From: Bacteroidota bacterium
GTDB lineage: Bacteria; Bacteroidota; Bacteroidia; Bacteroidales; FEN-979
Direction: 5' to 3'
NCBI GenBank assembly: GCA_026391835.1
Contig: JAPLDF010000076.1
Coordinates: 1-64,000 of the forward strand
Length of the DNA stretch: 64,000 nt
The position numbers were made by a program, and so were the translations under genes. Position 1 is the stretch's first letter. Each line of letters opens with the position of its first letter. Of this stretch, positions 1 through 8,169 are shown piece after piece. Below the pieces are notes generated by a model that was not told where the DNA came from, ran no database searches, and worked only from the letters and a program-made list of their open reading frames with translations.

Positions 1-1
1 T

Positions 2-1546
2 AAAGTGAATGTCAATCCCACACCGCTGCCAACCATCACAGGCACGAATTCGATTTGCCTGGGGGCTGTAAATATTGCCTATACCACACAAGCCGGGATG
101 ACCGGCTACAACTGGACCGTCAGCGCAGGAGGAACCATCACGGCAGGTGCCGGAACCAATACCATCACCTTGACCTGGAATACGCTGGGATCCCAGACAG
201 TCGGGGTGAACTATACCAGCATTCTTGGTTGTACAGCCGCCACCCCTTCCATCATGAACGTCACTGTCAACCCCATGCCGGCGCCCGTCATCACCGGGAA
301 CGGCAGCATGTGCGTGTCGTCAGGGTATTACGACTATGCAACCCAAACGGGCATGACAAATTACACCTGGAGCATTTCACCGGGAGGAACCATCCTGTTC
401 GGTACAGGGACAAACCTGGTTACGGTGACCTGGGATGTTCCAGGCCCCCAATGGCTCAAAGTAAACTATACCAACAGCAGCGGCTGCACGGCCACTGCAC
501 CAACACAATTGAATATCATGGTTAACCCCCTGCCTGGTGCAGCCGGAACAGTCTTGGGGTCTGTCTCGGTTTGCGCCGGCGCAGCAGGGGTGAATTATTC
601 AACCACGCTTATTCCCGACGCGGTGACCTATGTGTGGAGTCTTCCAATGGGCGCTTCCATCGCTTCGGGTTCGGGAACAAACAGCATCCTGGTTGATTTT
701 GGCCCAAATGCCCAGCCCGGAGATGTGACCGTTTACGGCAACAATTTATGCGGCAACGGAACTTTGTCAGCTTCCTTGCAGGTGGCCGTTTCCGCCTTAC
801 CGGGCAATGCCGGCACCCCGACAGGGGAGGAGGAGGTTTGCCAGGGTGACACGGGCGTGATCTATTATGTTTCACCCATCGCGAATGCGGTGTATTATAT
901 CTGGGAAATTACCGGCGGCGGCGTGATCACAACCGGCAACGGAACCAATTCGATCAGGGCGAAATTCCCGGTCGGGCCTGCTACCTGCGGCATCACTGTT
1001 TATGCGTCCAACGCCTGCGGGGCAGGGCTGATCTCCGGTTTAAGAAGTGTCCTGGTGAATGCCTTGCCACCGGTGCCGGTGGTCACCCAGAACGGCAACC
1101 AGCTGGTGAGCAGCGCGCCGTTTGGGAACCAGTGGTACTTCAACGGAATACTGATCGCGGGTGCGGACCAGGCGACCCTCACCCCGGATAAATCCGGGGC
1201 ATATTCGGTGATCGTAACCTTATCAGGCTGCAGTTCGGAAGCATCCGACGGGTTCTTTTATGTCATGACCGGAACTGCCAGTCCTGAACCGTTCAGCGTA
1301 AAAGTTTACCCTGTGCCGAATGATGGCTTGTTCCGGGTTGATCTGAACGGCGGGAAACCGGAACTGGTCAGGTTATCGGTGCTGAACGGGCTGGGGCAGA
1401 AAATATATGAACACCAGGGGATTGAACTGAGCGGAGAGAGGCAGCATAAAGTCGATCTGCGGCCGGTGCCTCCAGGAGTTTATACCCTTATCCTGGAAAG
1501 CGGAACTTACCGGGTAATCCGGAAGATCGTAGTGGATGGTAATTAA
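2..1546 (+). CDS. Secreted Ig/PKD-like repeat protein with T9SS sorting domain (5' partial)
   Basis: The reading frame is open to the left edge, so the N-terminus lies outside the window. What is visible is a series of roughly 80-90 residue beta-rich repeats. Each carries phrases such as YNWTVSAGGTI or YTWSISPGGTI followed by GTGTN, the pattern of PKD/Ig-like domains in large Bacteroidota surface proteins. The last 85 or so residues (VKVYPVPNDGLFRVDL ... GVYTLIL ... RKIVV) form a type A T9SS C-terminal sorting domain, so the product is probably exported and anchored at or released from the cell surface. The ligand-binding or enzymatic part, if any, is upstream and unseen. The gene converges on the next minus-strand gene, with a hairpin just after its stop. 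Family assignment is confident; function is unknown. Confidence 0.85.
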   Translation, partial: KVNVNPTPLPTITGTNSICLGAVNIAYTTQAGMTGYNWTVSAGGTITAGAGTNTITLTWNTLGSQTVGVNYTSILGCTAATPSIMNVTVNPMPAPVITGNGSMCVSSGYYDYATQTGMTNYTWSISPGGTILFGTGTNLVTVTWDVPGPQWLKVNYTNSSGCTATAPTQLNIMVNPLPGAAGTVLGSVSVCAGAAGVNYSTTLIPDAVTYVWSLPMGASIASGSGTNSILVDFGPNAQPGDVTVYGNNLCGNGTLSASLQVAVSALPGNAGTPTGEEEVCQGDTGVIYYVSPIANAVYYIWEITGGGVITTGNGTNSIRAKFPVGPATCGITVYASNACGAGLISGLRSVLVNALPPVPVVTQNGNQLVSSAPFGNQWYFNGILIAGADQATLTPDKSGAYSVIVTLSGCSSEASDGFFYVMTGTASPEPFSVKVYPVPNDGLFRVDLNGGKPELVRLSVLNGLGQKIYEHQGIELSGERQHKVDLRPVPPGVYTLILESGTYRVIRKIVVDGN

Positions 1547-1575
1547 AAAAGAAGCCGCCCTTTCGGAACGGCTTC
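1545..1575 (-). terminator. Rho-independent terminator of the FG-GAP/ASPIC gene
   Basis: GAAGCCG at 1551-1557 pairs with CGGCTTC at 1569-1575. On the minus strand the hairpin is followed by TTTTTT (the A-run at 1545-1550), so it fits termination of the minus-strand gene ending at 1619. It touches the stop codon of the converging plus-strand gene. Confidence 0.7.
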
Positions 1576-1618
1576 CAACCAAACACAAATATTATAAGCT
1601 ATTCGTTTATCCCGGGTA

Positions 1619-4177
1619 CTAGAGTTTGATGATTTTCAGGACTCTTGTCCTGGTTCCGGATACAATATGCATGAAATACATCCCCGGGACCGCATTTGAA
1701 ATTGTAATTGCGTGATCGCCGTTGCCTGTAAACACACTGGTCAGAATGGCAACCCCGTTCATTCCAACGATGTTGACTTTTACCGGCTCCAAGTTCGTGA
1801 TGCCTTCGATGCTTAATGTAATATTGCCGGTGCTTGGGTTGGGATAGACTTTCATGAGGCTGTGATCATCCGTTTCTGTGAGTATCGCCGTCTCTTTGCC
1901 TTCTTTTACAGGGCTGCTGACCAATGGGTTCAGCGGTGTCATGCAGTACTGGCCATTTTCCGTGATATAAGCATACAGGTAACCGCCTTGTTCAACAGAG
2001 GCCCCGGGTAAATAGATGATGTTCTGCCCGGCGATCATGGTAACATTGCCGCCTGCCAGAATTGAGAAAGTTCCGCTGCCGGCAACCGTAATGGTTTGCA
2101 CGGCATCCATGCACTGGGTCTGACCGTCGGCGACGGTGAGGTTTTCAACGGAGGTGCTTGTTGCAACAACCTTGATGTACAGGGCAGGGGACTCAGCGCC
2201 AATACCACACGCGTTGGTTCCTTTTACAGTAATGTTGCCTGATATGGGGGGGCCGGTAAAACTGACTGTAATGCTGTTCGTGTTGTCGCCGGATGTGATG
2301 GAAGCACCGTTGGGCAATACCCAGGCGTATCCTGTTGCACCTGCAATCGGGTCAATACCGTAAACCACACTGGTCTGTCCCTGGATGACCGTTGCAGGAC
2401 CGTTCACAATAGTTGCGGCTCCGGGAGCCTGGCAGGCATTTGTTACTGAAACCAGCCAGTTCTGAGCGATGCAATTGTCCGCGAATACTTTGTAGATAAC
2501 CGCTCCGTTGCTGAAGTTCTGCGGGGTTCCCGAACCCGGAATGACGGATCCTCCCGGTGAAACGGTGATGACGGGGGACAAGTTGGTCAGGTTGGTCGAA
2601 GCCGTTACTTCACAGCTAACAGTATGATTAACCGGATCGATTACGGCAGGTCCGGTTTGTGTAGGCAGCACGAAAGTCAGAATATCATTTCCGGTTAGCT
2701 GCATGCTTTCGGTTACCAGGTACTTCTGGTTGATCGCAGGATTACAGAGGTGCTGGATGGTTCCTGACGGCCACCGGATGACCACTGAATCAACAGTTGT
2801 AGCTGTTCCGATGCCGATCGTTTGCACAAAACTGCTGCTGCAATATTGCCCGGTGGATGAAGCAACTTCCCTGATCTGTTTCTGGCCGCCTGTCCAGAGT
2901 GTGATGCGTGCCCCGATGCCAGACCGGTTCGATACGGTGCCCTCTAGTTTAAACTGGACCCAGTTGTTATTACCCCCTTTATTCCGGTACATGCCAGGTT
3001 CGGTTGTCGACGACCAGGAGTCAATGTAGATATCCGGATAACCATTGTTGTCATAATCCGAGATCGAAACCCCCATGCTCCTGAGCAAATCAGTCACAAC
3101 AGGTTCAGTCGTCTGGTTCGTGAACACACCGTTGCCGTCATTCCTGTAGAGGTAGTTGTGACGGTCGGTGGACTTATTGTTGGCAACCACCAGGTCGAGC
3201 CTGCCGTCGTTGTTGAAATCGAGCCAGCCCGATCCGAACGACTGGTTCCCATCGATTGACGGCTGCAGGCCGCTCATGAATGTAAATGTACCGTCACCAT
3301 TGTTATGATACAGGTAGTTATGCGTGGAATACCCTCCTGTGCTGGTATAGGCTGCGGTATAAAGGTCAAGGTATCCATCGTTGTCATAATCTCCCCAGGA
3401 AGCGGTTTGATCCGTCGCTCCGTCATTGTTAACAGAAAGAGAGGGATCTTTTGAAAATGTTCCGTCATGATTGTTGTGATACAGGGCATTGTTCTCACCC
3501 GGCAAGGTCGCAAAATAGTTGACAACATAACAATCCTGCCAACCATCATTATCATAATCAGCCCATACTGCTGTCCAATGGTGGGCGATGTCCGTTACAA
3601 TGGATCCGGCAGCGGTGTAATTGCGGGTAAACGTTCCGTTGCCATTATTGTGAAAGAGAAAATTCACAGTATCAGTGTTCACAATATAGATGTCGAGGAA
3701 ACCGTCATTGTCGTAATCCGCCATGGAAGCACCAATAGCTGAACCATGATTGGTATAGACAGGGCTGTCAGTAATAAGAGTCCACATCCCCTGGCCGTCG
3801 TTCCTGAACAGGTAATTATGATGATTTGCGGCTCCGGAATTCATATTGTTTACCAGGAGCAGATCAAGATTGCCGTCATTATTGTAATCACCCCAGCAGG
3901 AACTCATGGTGTTCACACTTGAAGTTGTATAAATAGGGTTCAGGGTGTCTTTCTGGAAAACTCCGTTACCCATATTTTTAAATAATGTATTTTTTTTGTT
4001 ATTGTCAGTCTGGATCAGGTCATCGAGACCGTCGTTGTTGTAATCATTCCAGGATGCAGAATACCCCTTTGCAAAGTTGTTTGCGGGCGGTTTTCCGGTT
4101 ACCTTTTCAAAATACTGCGCATTGGCCAGGCTGCAGGTAAAAAGCAGCAGGATCAGGACATGTAAGTTTTTTTTCAT
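1619..4177 (-). CDS. FG-GAP/VCBS repeat protein with ASPIC/UnbV domain and T9SS sorting domain
   Basis: The 852-residue product begins with a signal peptide (MKKNLHVLILLLFTCSLANA). Residues about 25-410 are repeated blades with calcium-binding motifs of the form DYNNDGNLD or DYDNDGYLD, the FG-GAP/VCBS beta-propeller seen in CRTAC1-like proteins. Residues about 420-490 match the ASPIC/UnbV domain (NNWVQFKLEG ... GARITLWTGG ... VVIRWPSG). Two Ig/PKD-like stretches follow, and the last 80 residues (MKVYPNPSTGNITLSIEG ... RVLKIIKL) form a type A T9SS sorting domain. It is predicted to be a surface or secreted protein, probably adhesive or ligand-binding; no enzymatic motif was seen. Its promoter carries the same palindrome and spacing as that of the adjacent receiver gene, which suggests joint control with the nearby two-component system. 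Confidence 0.88.
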   Translation of the reverse strand: MKKNLHVLILLLFTCSLANAQYFEKVTGKPPANNFAKGYSASWNDYNNDGLDDLIQTDNNKKNTLFKNMGNGVFQKDTLNPIYTTSSVNTMSSCWGDYNNDGNLDLLLVNNMNSGAANHHNYLFRNDGQGMWTLITDSPVYTNHGSAIGASMADYDNDGFLDIYIVNTDTVNFLFHNNGNGTFTRNYTAAGSIVTDIAHHWTAVWADYDNDGWQDCYVVNYFATLPGENNALYHNNHDGTFSKDPSLSVNNDGATDQTASWGDYDNDGYLDLYTAAYTSTGGYSTHNYLYHNNGDGTFTFMSGLQPSIDGNQSFGSGWLDFNNDGRLDLVVANNKSTDRHNYLYRNDGNGVFTNQTTEPVVTDLLRSMGVSISDYDNNGYPDIYIDSWSSTTEPGMYRNKGGNNNWVQFKLEGTVSNRSGIGARITLWTGGQKQIREVASSTGQYCSSSFVQTIGIGTATTVDSVVIRWPSGTIQHLCNPAINQKYLVTESMQLTGNDILTFVLPTQTGPAVIDPVNHTVSCEVTASTNLTNLSPVITVSPGGSVIPGSGTPQNFSNGAVIYKVFADNCIAQNWLVSVTNACQAPGAATIVNGPATVIQGQTSVVYGIDPIAGATGYAWVLPNGASITSGDNTNSITVSFTGPPISGNITVKGTNACGIGAESPALYIKVVATSTSVENLTVADGQTQCMDAVQTITVAGSGTFSILAGGNVTMIAGQNIIYLPGASVEQGGYLYAYITENGQYCMTPLNPLVSSPVKEGKETAILTETDDHSLMKVYPNPSTGNITLSIEGITNLEPVKVNIVGMNGVAILTSVFTGNGDHAITISNAVPGMYFMHIVSGTRTRVLKIIKL

Positions 4178-4216
4178 AGGGTTGGTTTTTAATTCTTAAT
4201 TGATAAATTGCAGATA

Positions 4217-4259
4217 CAAATGTATTTCCAGCCGGACCGCGAGAAAAGAGTATATCTAC
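4217..4259 (-). promoter_or_regulatory. Promoter with palindromic operator upstream of the FG-GAP/ASPIC gene
   Basis: On the minus strand the near-palindrome GTAGATATAC (4250-4259) overlaps CTCTTT (4245-4250). A 20 bp spacer and TACATTTG (4217-4224) follow, the last matching the Bacteroidota -7 box TAnnTTTG. The same arrangement recurs at 4685-4727. The start codon is 40 bp downstream. Confidence 0.6.
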
Positions 4260-4265
4260 CTGTTT

Positions 4266-4667
4266 TTAGTTTTCAGAGATAAATTTTGCCCGTGGATTAA
4301 ATTCCCCGGGAAATAGTTCGTTCAACAAATCGTCAAGCGAATCACCTACCGATGGTTTGAAGATGAAGGCACTGGCGCCTGCCAGTTTTCCGTCAACCTG
4401 GTAGCCAGGTTCGGAGAACATCGACATGAGGACGATCAGCATACCCGGAAAGAGCTGGTGAAGTTCCGAGGTCAGGGCAAAACAGTTCATCTTCTGAAGG
4501 TGAACATCGATGAAGACTATATCCGGACAGGTAGCGGAAACAGCTTGCACCAGGTCGGAATGGCTCGATGTCACACCCGCAATCCGGATACCCGTGATCG
4601 CTTCGAGCATCATCCGCAGTCCGTTTCTGAAGGCTTTGTGGTCGTCGATGAGGAATACGCTTTTCAC
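4266..4667 (-). CDS. Stand-alone response regulator receiver protein
   Basis: A 133-residue protein made of a single CheY-like receiver domain with no output domain. It shows the acidic pair in LIDDHKAF, the likely phospho-acceptor Asp54 in IVFIDVHLQ, and the lysine in FIFKPSVG. The start is GTG; the nearby upstream ATG is followed at once by a stop in its own frame. The gene lies downstream of a LuxR-type regulator and its kinase but has its own promoter (4685-4727). It may act as a phosphate sink or a partner-binding regulator for that kinase; this is inference. The short tail after the domain carries no recognisable DNA-binding motif. Confidence 0.85.
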   Translation of the reverse strand: MKSVFLIDDHKAFRNGLRMMLEAITGIRIAGVTSSHSDLVQAVSATCPDIVFIDVHLQKMNCFALTSELHQLFPGMLIVLMSMFSEPGYQVDGKLAGASAFIFKPSVGDSLDDLLNELFPGEFNPRAKFISEN

Positions 4668-4684
4668 TGCATGGTTATTTGCAG

Positions 4685-4727
4685 CAAATGTATCCCGGGC
4701 CGGGGCATTGGGAAAGAGTAGATCTAC
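4685..4727 (-). promoter_or_regulatory. Promoter with perfect palindromic operator upstream of the receiver gene
   Basis: On the minus strand the perfect palindrome GTAGATCTAC (4718-4727) overlaps CTCTTT (4713-4718). A 20 bp spacer leads to TACATTTG (4685-4692), a Bacteroidota -7 box. The GTG start is 18 bp further on. The layout matches 4217-4259 base for base in spacing. Confidence 0.65.
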
Positions 4728-4742
4728 GTGTTTTATAAAAGG

Positions 4743-5396
4743 TCAGATGGAGACCAGGTTGTTTTTTATGGCGAAAATTACCAGTTCGACGATGTTCTTC
4801 GTGCGGGTCTTGCTGATCAGGCTTGCACGGTGGCCTTCAACGGTACGGGCGCTGATGAACATTTTATCGGCAATCTCCGGCGCCGAGAGGCCGCTGACAA
4901 GGTAATGCAATACTTCGACCTCCCGTTCAGTGAGTTTTTCACCCATTTTTTTAAGGATATCTTCTCCTTCCTGTCCTTCAGAATTCCCGGCAAGTTCGCT
5001 TCGCACACGGTGGGAAAAATAGGACTCACCATCACTGACGCGTTTGATTGCCTCCACCAGCTCATCCTTGGTAACATCCTTTTGTAGAAACCCCCTGGCC
5101 CCGGCTTCCGCCATCAGTTTATAATACTTCTGCTCACCAAACATGGTGAGGGCGATGATGTTCAGCCCCGGGATCTTTTCAAGAGCAAGCCGGGTTGCCT
5201 CAATACCGTTCATGCCTGGCATCCTGATATCCATCAGTACCACATCGGGCACATGGTGTTCCAGGTCGAGGAGGAACTCCATCCCGTTGCGGGCTTCGCC
5301 GATTACCTTGAATTCCACGACTTCGTTGAGCAGGAGCGAAAGCCCTTTCAGAAAGATGGAGTGGTCATCAACGAGATATATCTGGTAGATCTTCAT
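4743..5396 (-). CDS. LuxR/NarL-family response regulator
   Basis: A 217-residue two-domain transcription regulator. The receiver domain (about 1-120) has the acidic pair in LVDDHSIF, the phospho-acceptor Asp56 in VLMDIRMPG, and the conserved lysine in GFLQKDVT. The C-terminal GerE/LuxR helix-turn-helix (about 150-212) contains LTEREVEVLHYLVSGLSAPEIA and the recognition helix region SARTVEGHRASLI. Its start overlaps the stop of the upstream histidine kinase gene by 4 bp (ATGA), so the two are translationally coupled and form one two-component system. The palindrome at the next two promoters is a reasonable candidate for its binding site, but this is inferred. Confidence 0.93.
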   Translation of the reverse strand: MKIYQIYLVDDHSIFLKGLSLLLNEVVEFKVIGEARNGMEFLLDLEHHVPDVVLMDIRMPGMNGIEATRLALEKIPGLNIIALTMFGEQKYYKLMAEAGARGFLQKDVTKDELVEAIKRVSDGESYFSHRVRSELAGNSEGQEGEDILKKMGEKLTEREVEVLHYLVSGLSAPEIADKMFISARTVEGHRASLISKTRTKNIVELVIFAIKNNLVSI

Positions 5397-7246
5397 GTGC
5401 TTACAGAAGTTAAAGGAATCCTTATCTTGATTCCAAATGGGTTTTCATGGTCTGTTGTAAAATCATACTCCCCGTTCAGGGATTTTACACGACTGATGAT
5501 GTTCGGAAGCCCAAGCCCGTTTGACCGCCTCGAATTCAGCTCGGTCCAGTTCATCCCGATGCCGTTGTCGGTATATTCGAATTCCAGGAACCTGCCCGAT
5601 TCGCCGATCCTGATGCCTGCGCGGCTTGCCTTTGCATGCTTGAGGGTATTGTTGATCAGTTCAAATGCGATCCGGTAGATGGCTGTTTCAATGTCCCTGC
5701 TTGGCCTGATATCGAGCCCGGTTGAAGTGAACCTTATCCTGATGGTTCCCAGCCTGTTAATTTTGTCAATGTATACCGAAAGGGCTTCAAGTAAGCCAAA
5801 GTCATTCAATACGTTAGGAACCAGGTTGTTGGCAATCTCCTTGGTGCTGCGGATCGCCTCGTCGAGCAACTCATTGGCAAGCCGGATGTATTTCTCCTGG
5901 TCTTCCCGGTTATCCGTCCTTGAGCGTATCAGCTCCAGGTGGATCTTGACGGTTGAGAGCAATGGCCCAAGCCCGTCGTGGAGATCTTCAGAAAACCTGG
6001 CCCGCTCACGCTCTTCAGTTTCAATGGTATTCCGGAGGATCCGCTGTTCGCTCTCACGCAGTTCGCGCGTGCGCTCTGCCACTTTAACCTCGAGTATTTC
6101 ACTTTGCATCCGCTTCATCCTGTAAAGATAAAAGAGGATCACAATCCCGATGAGAATAAGGATTGATATGAATATAAATGAATTGCGAAGGTTTCGTTGC
6201 CTGTTGATCTCCAGTTTCTGCAGTGCGTTTTCTTTCTCCTTCGCCTCCGTTTCATACCTCACCTGCATCTCGGCAATCGAATTGTTCACCTGGGAGGTGA
6301 AGATGCTGTCGCGAACTTCATTGTATTTGGCAAAGGCAGACTGGAACAACTTGTAATTGCCGGTAGCGCTGTAGTAATTTGTCAGGCAGCGGTAACTGTA
6401 TAAAACAACGTCGAGGCTGTTGATCTGCCTGGCATACCTGAGGCCTCTTGTGAAGCAGGCCAGCGCTGAATCATACCGGTTCATGTCGAGGAATACTTCA
6501 CCGGTGCTGTTAAAAATGTAAGAAATCTCCCAGGGCTGGTCCAATGCCTCACTGGTTCGGAGGGCCTTCCTGTTGAATTCCAGTGCTTTCGCGAGATTTT
6601 TTTCATCACGGTACATCTGGCCAAGGTTGTTGTAGGCAGTTCCGAGCCTTGCCGAATCACCCGTTTCTTCCAGCAGTTTGATTGCATCCATCAGGTATCG
6701 CCATGACTCCTCTTTCCGGTTGGTCTGGCTGTACAACCTGCTGATGTTGATGTAATTTGCAGCCATACCTTTCTTGTCGGTACTCTTTTTCCTGATCTCC
6801 AGCGACTTTTGGTAATAGATCAGCGCCTTGTCATACATGTTGGTGGCCAGGTATACATTTCCGATGGAATTGCAGAGCATCCCGATAGAAGGAACGTCGT
6901 TGCGTTTGCCGGCAAGTGCAAGTGCCTGGAAAAAATTTTGAAGAGCCAGTTCGAAGGAGGTCGCATAATAACAGGCGACACCGAGGTTTTTAAGGATTTC
7001 GATCCGGCAACTGTCGTTACCCATTGCATCGGCCAGTTCCAGTCCCGACTTGCCATATTTCATGCTCCTGGCTGAAGAAACTTTCCAGTTCAGCCTGGTC
7101 AGTTCATTCAGTACCTGGAATTTTCGCATTGAAGTCATCCCAGGCCGGGCAAGCCTTGATTCAAGACTGTCGATGGCAGATTGCTTTTCACCTTGCCCCG
7201 GGAAAGTGCAAACCAGGAAAATAAAAATGAAAGTGAAGTTTCGCAT
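5393..7246 (-). CDS. TPR-containing sensor histidine kinase (HisKA_3 / NarX-type)
   Basis: The start is set at MRNFTFIFIFLVCTF, which begins a signal peptide; the longer ORF adds 53 residues that look non-coding. The 617-residue protein has about six tetratricopeptide repeats in its periplasmic half (roughly 60-330), then a coiled coil. One transmembrane helix (NSFIFISILILIGIVILFYL) follows, then a HisKA_3 domain with the phospho-accepting His in RFSEDLHDGLGPLLS. The C-terminal HATPase_c domain has the N box in FELINNTLKHA and glycine boxes in DNGIGM and GLGLPNI. It overlaps the downstream LuxR regulator gene, its evident partner. TPR-sensor kinases of this layout are common in Bacteroidota; the stimulus is unknown. 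TACTTTTG at 7266-7273 is a candidate -7 box. Confidence 0.92.
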   Translation of the reverse strand: MRNFTFIFIFLVCTFPGQGEKQSAIDSLESRLARPGMTSMRKFQVLNELTRLNWKVSSARSMKYGKSGLELADAMGNDSCRIEILKNLGVACYYATSFELALQNFFQALALAGKRNDVPSIGMLCNSIGNVYLATNMYDKALIYYQKSLEIRKKSTDKKGMAANYINISRLYSQTNRKEESWRYLMDAIKLLEETGDSARLGTAYNNLGQMYRDEKNLAKALEFNRKALRTSEALDQPWEISYIFNSTGEVFLDMNRYDSALACFTRGLRYARQINSLDVVLYSYRCLTNYYSATGNYKLFQSAFAKYNEVRDSIFTSQVNNSIAEMQVRYETEAKEKENALQKLEINRQRNLRNSFIFISILILIGIVILFYLYRMKRMQSEILEVKVAERTRELRESEQRILRNTIETEERERARFSEDLHDGLGPLLSTVKIHLELIRSRTDNREDQEKYIRLANELLDEAIRSTKEIANNLVPNVLNDFGLLEALSVYIDKINRLGTIRIRFTSTGLDIRPSRDIETAIYRIAFELINNTLKHAKASRAGIRIGESGRFLEFEYTDNGIGMNWTELNSRRSNGLGLPNIISRVKSLNGEYDFTTDHENPFGIKIRIPLTSVST

Positions 7247-7265
7247 GTCACTACCGGGTGAACTG

Positions 7266-7273
7266 CAAAAGTA
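7266..7273 (-). promoter_or_regulatory. Candidate -7 box of the histidine kinase operon
   Basis: On the minus strand TACTTTTG matches TAnnTTTG, 19 bp before the kinase start. No convincing -33 box was found. Confidence 0.4.
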
Positions 7274-7345
7274 TGTTTTTTTATCATTCCTGCACGGGAG
7301 GTTGGGCGAGGAGATAACAGCCGGGAATTTGTCACGGAACTTCTC

Positions 7346-7353
7346 TATTTTTG
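7346..7353 (+). promoter_or_regulatory. Candidate -7 box of the outer-membrane barrel gene
   Basis: TATTTTTG matches the Bacteroidota -7 consensus TAnnTTTG about 50 bp before the ATG at 7404. A TTTG lies only 14 bp upstream, which is too close to be the usual -33 box. Confidence 0.45.
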
Positions 7354-7403
7354 CACATGGTATCCGGTGCCTAATACCGGGTAGTCTTAAAATAGTGTTG
7401 CAC

Positions 7404-8078
7404 ATGAAAAAAACGATACTTATCCTGCTGATAAGCTGGATTTCCTTTCAAATGAATGCCCAGAATTCAATCGGAATCCAGGTTGGGATATTGGGAACCC
7501 ACACCAGTGTTGCAGAGTACGAGCGGATTGAACGCTTTGACAACCTGCTTGACTCTGTCGACCTGTCGCCTGATGTGGCATCTGTGCAGGCTGCCATAAA
7601 TGTGGACATAGACCTTGGAAAGAATTTCTTCCTTTCAACGGGATTTCACTACAGTAAAAAGGGGCTTGCGAATGTTGTCTTTACCGACTCGACAGGATGG
7701 CCATGGCAAACGCCTGCCCGGCAGCATTACATGGGAATGTCGATGCTTATCGGCTATCACTTTCATTTTCGACACAGTAAATTCGGTTTGCAGGTTGCTG
7801 CCGGTCCGCAGGCCGATTTTGCCATCGGAACACCGAATGGCGGCGCACTCTTCTCAGGACCTTATTACCGGTTCTTTATGCCATTTTGCCGGTTCAACGA
7901 GGTTGACCTGGGTGTCAGGGCCGAAGTTGGAGCAAGTTACAAACTGGGCCCCGGGGATGTGGTTGTTAAATTGTCTTATCTCTACGGAATGAGTGATGTG
8001 CTTGAAGATGCATTCATTGTTGCCCGCAGCATGTCGTATGGCATATCCCTGGGTTATTCTCTGAGACTTTCAAAATAA
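7404..8078 (+). CDS. Outer membrane beta-barrel protein (porin-family/OmpW-like)
   Basis: The start is placed at MKKTILILLISWISFQMNAQ, a clear signal peptide ending in AQ. The longer ORF runs back through the divergent kinase gene. The 224-residue protein has alternating amphipathic strands and glycine/aromatic turns (FFLSTGFHYSKKGL, MSMLIGYHFHF, GVRAEVGASYKLGPGDVVVKLSYLYGM). It ends in GISLGYSLRLSK, a typical last strand of an outer-membrane barrel of about eight strands. No catalytic motif is visible. It is divergent from the two-component operon. The family is plausible from composition; specific transport or binding is not known. Confidence 0.75.
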   Translation: MKKTILILLISWISFQMNAQNSIGIQVGILGTHTSVAEYERIERFDNLLDSVDLSPDVASVQAAINVDIDLGKNFFLSTGFHYSKKGLANVVFTDSTGWPWQTPARQHYMGMSMLIGYHFHFRHSKFGLQVAAGPQADFAIGTPNGGALFSGPYYRFFMPFCRFNEVDLGVRAEVGASYKLGPGDVVVKLSYLYGMSDVLEDAFIVARSMSYGISLGYSLRLSK

Positions 8079-8169
8079 GGTTCCAAGGTTGAATACTCGC
8101 TCACCAGGGAGGGCGAAAAAAAATAACCGTAATACAACTGATGGCAGACCGGGGCGAAATATTTGCAGT

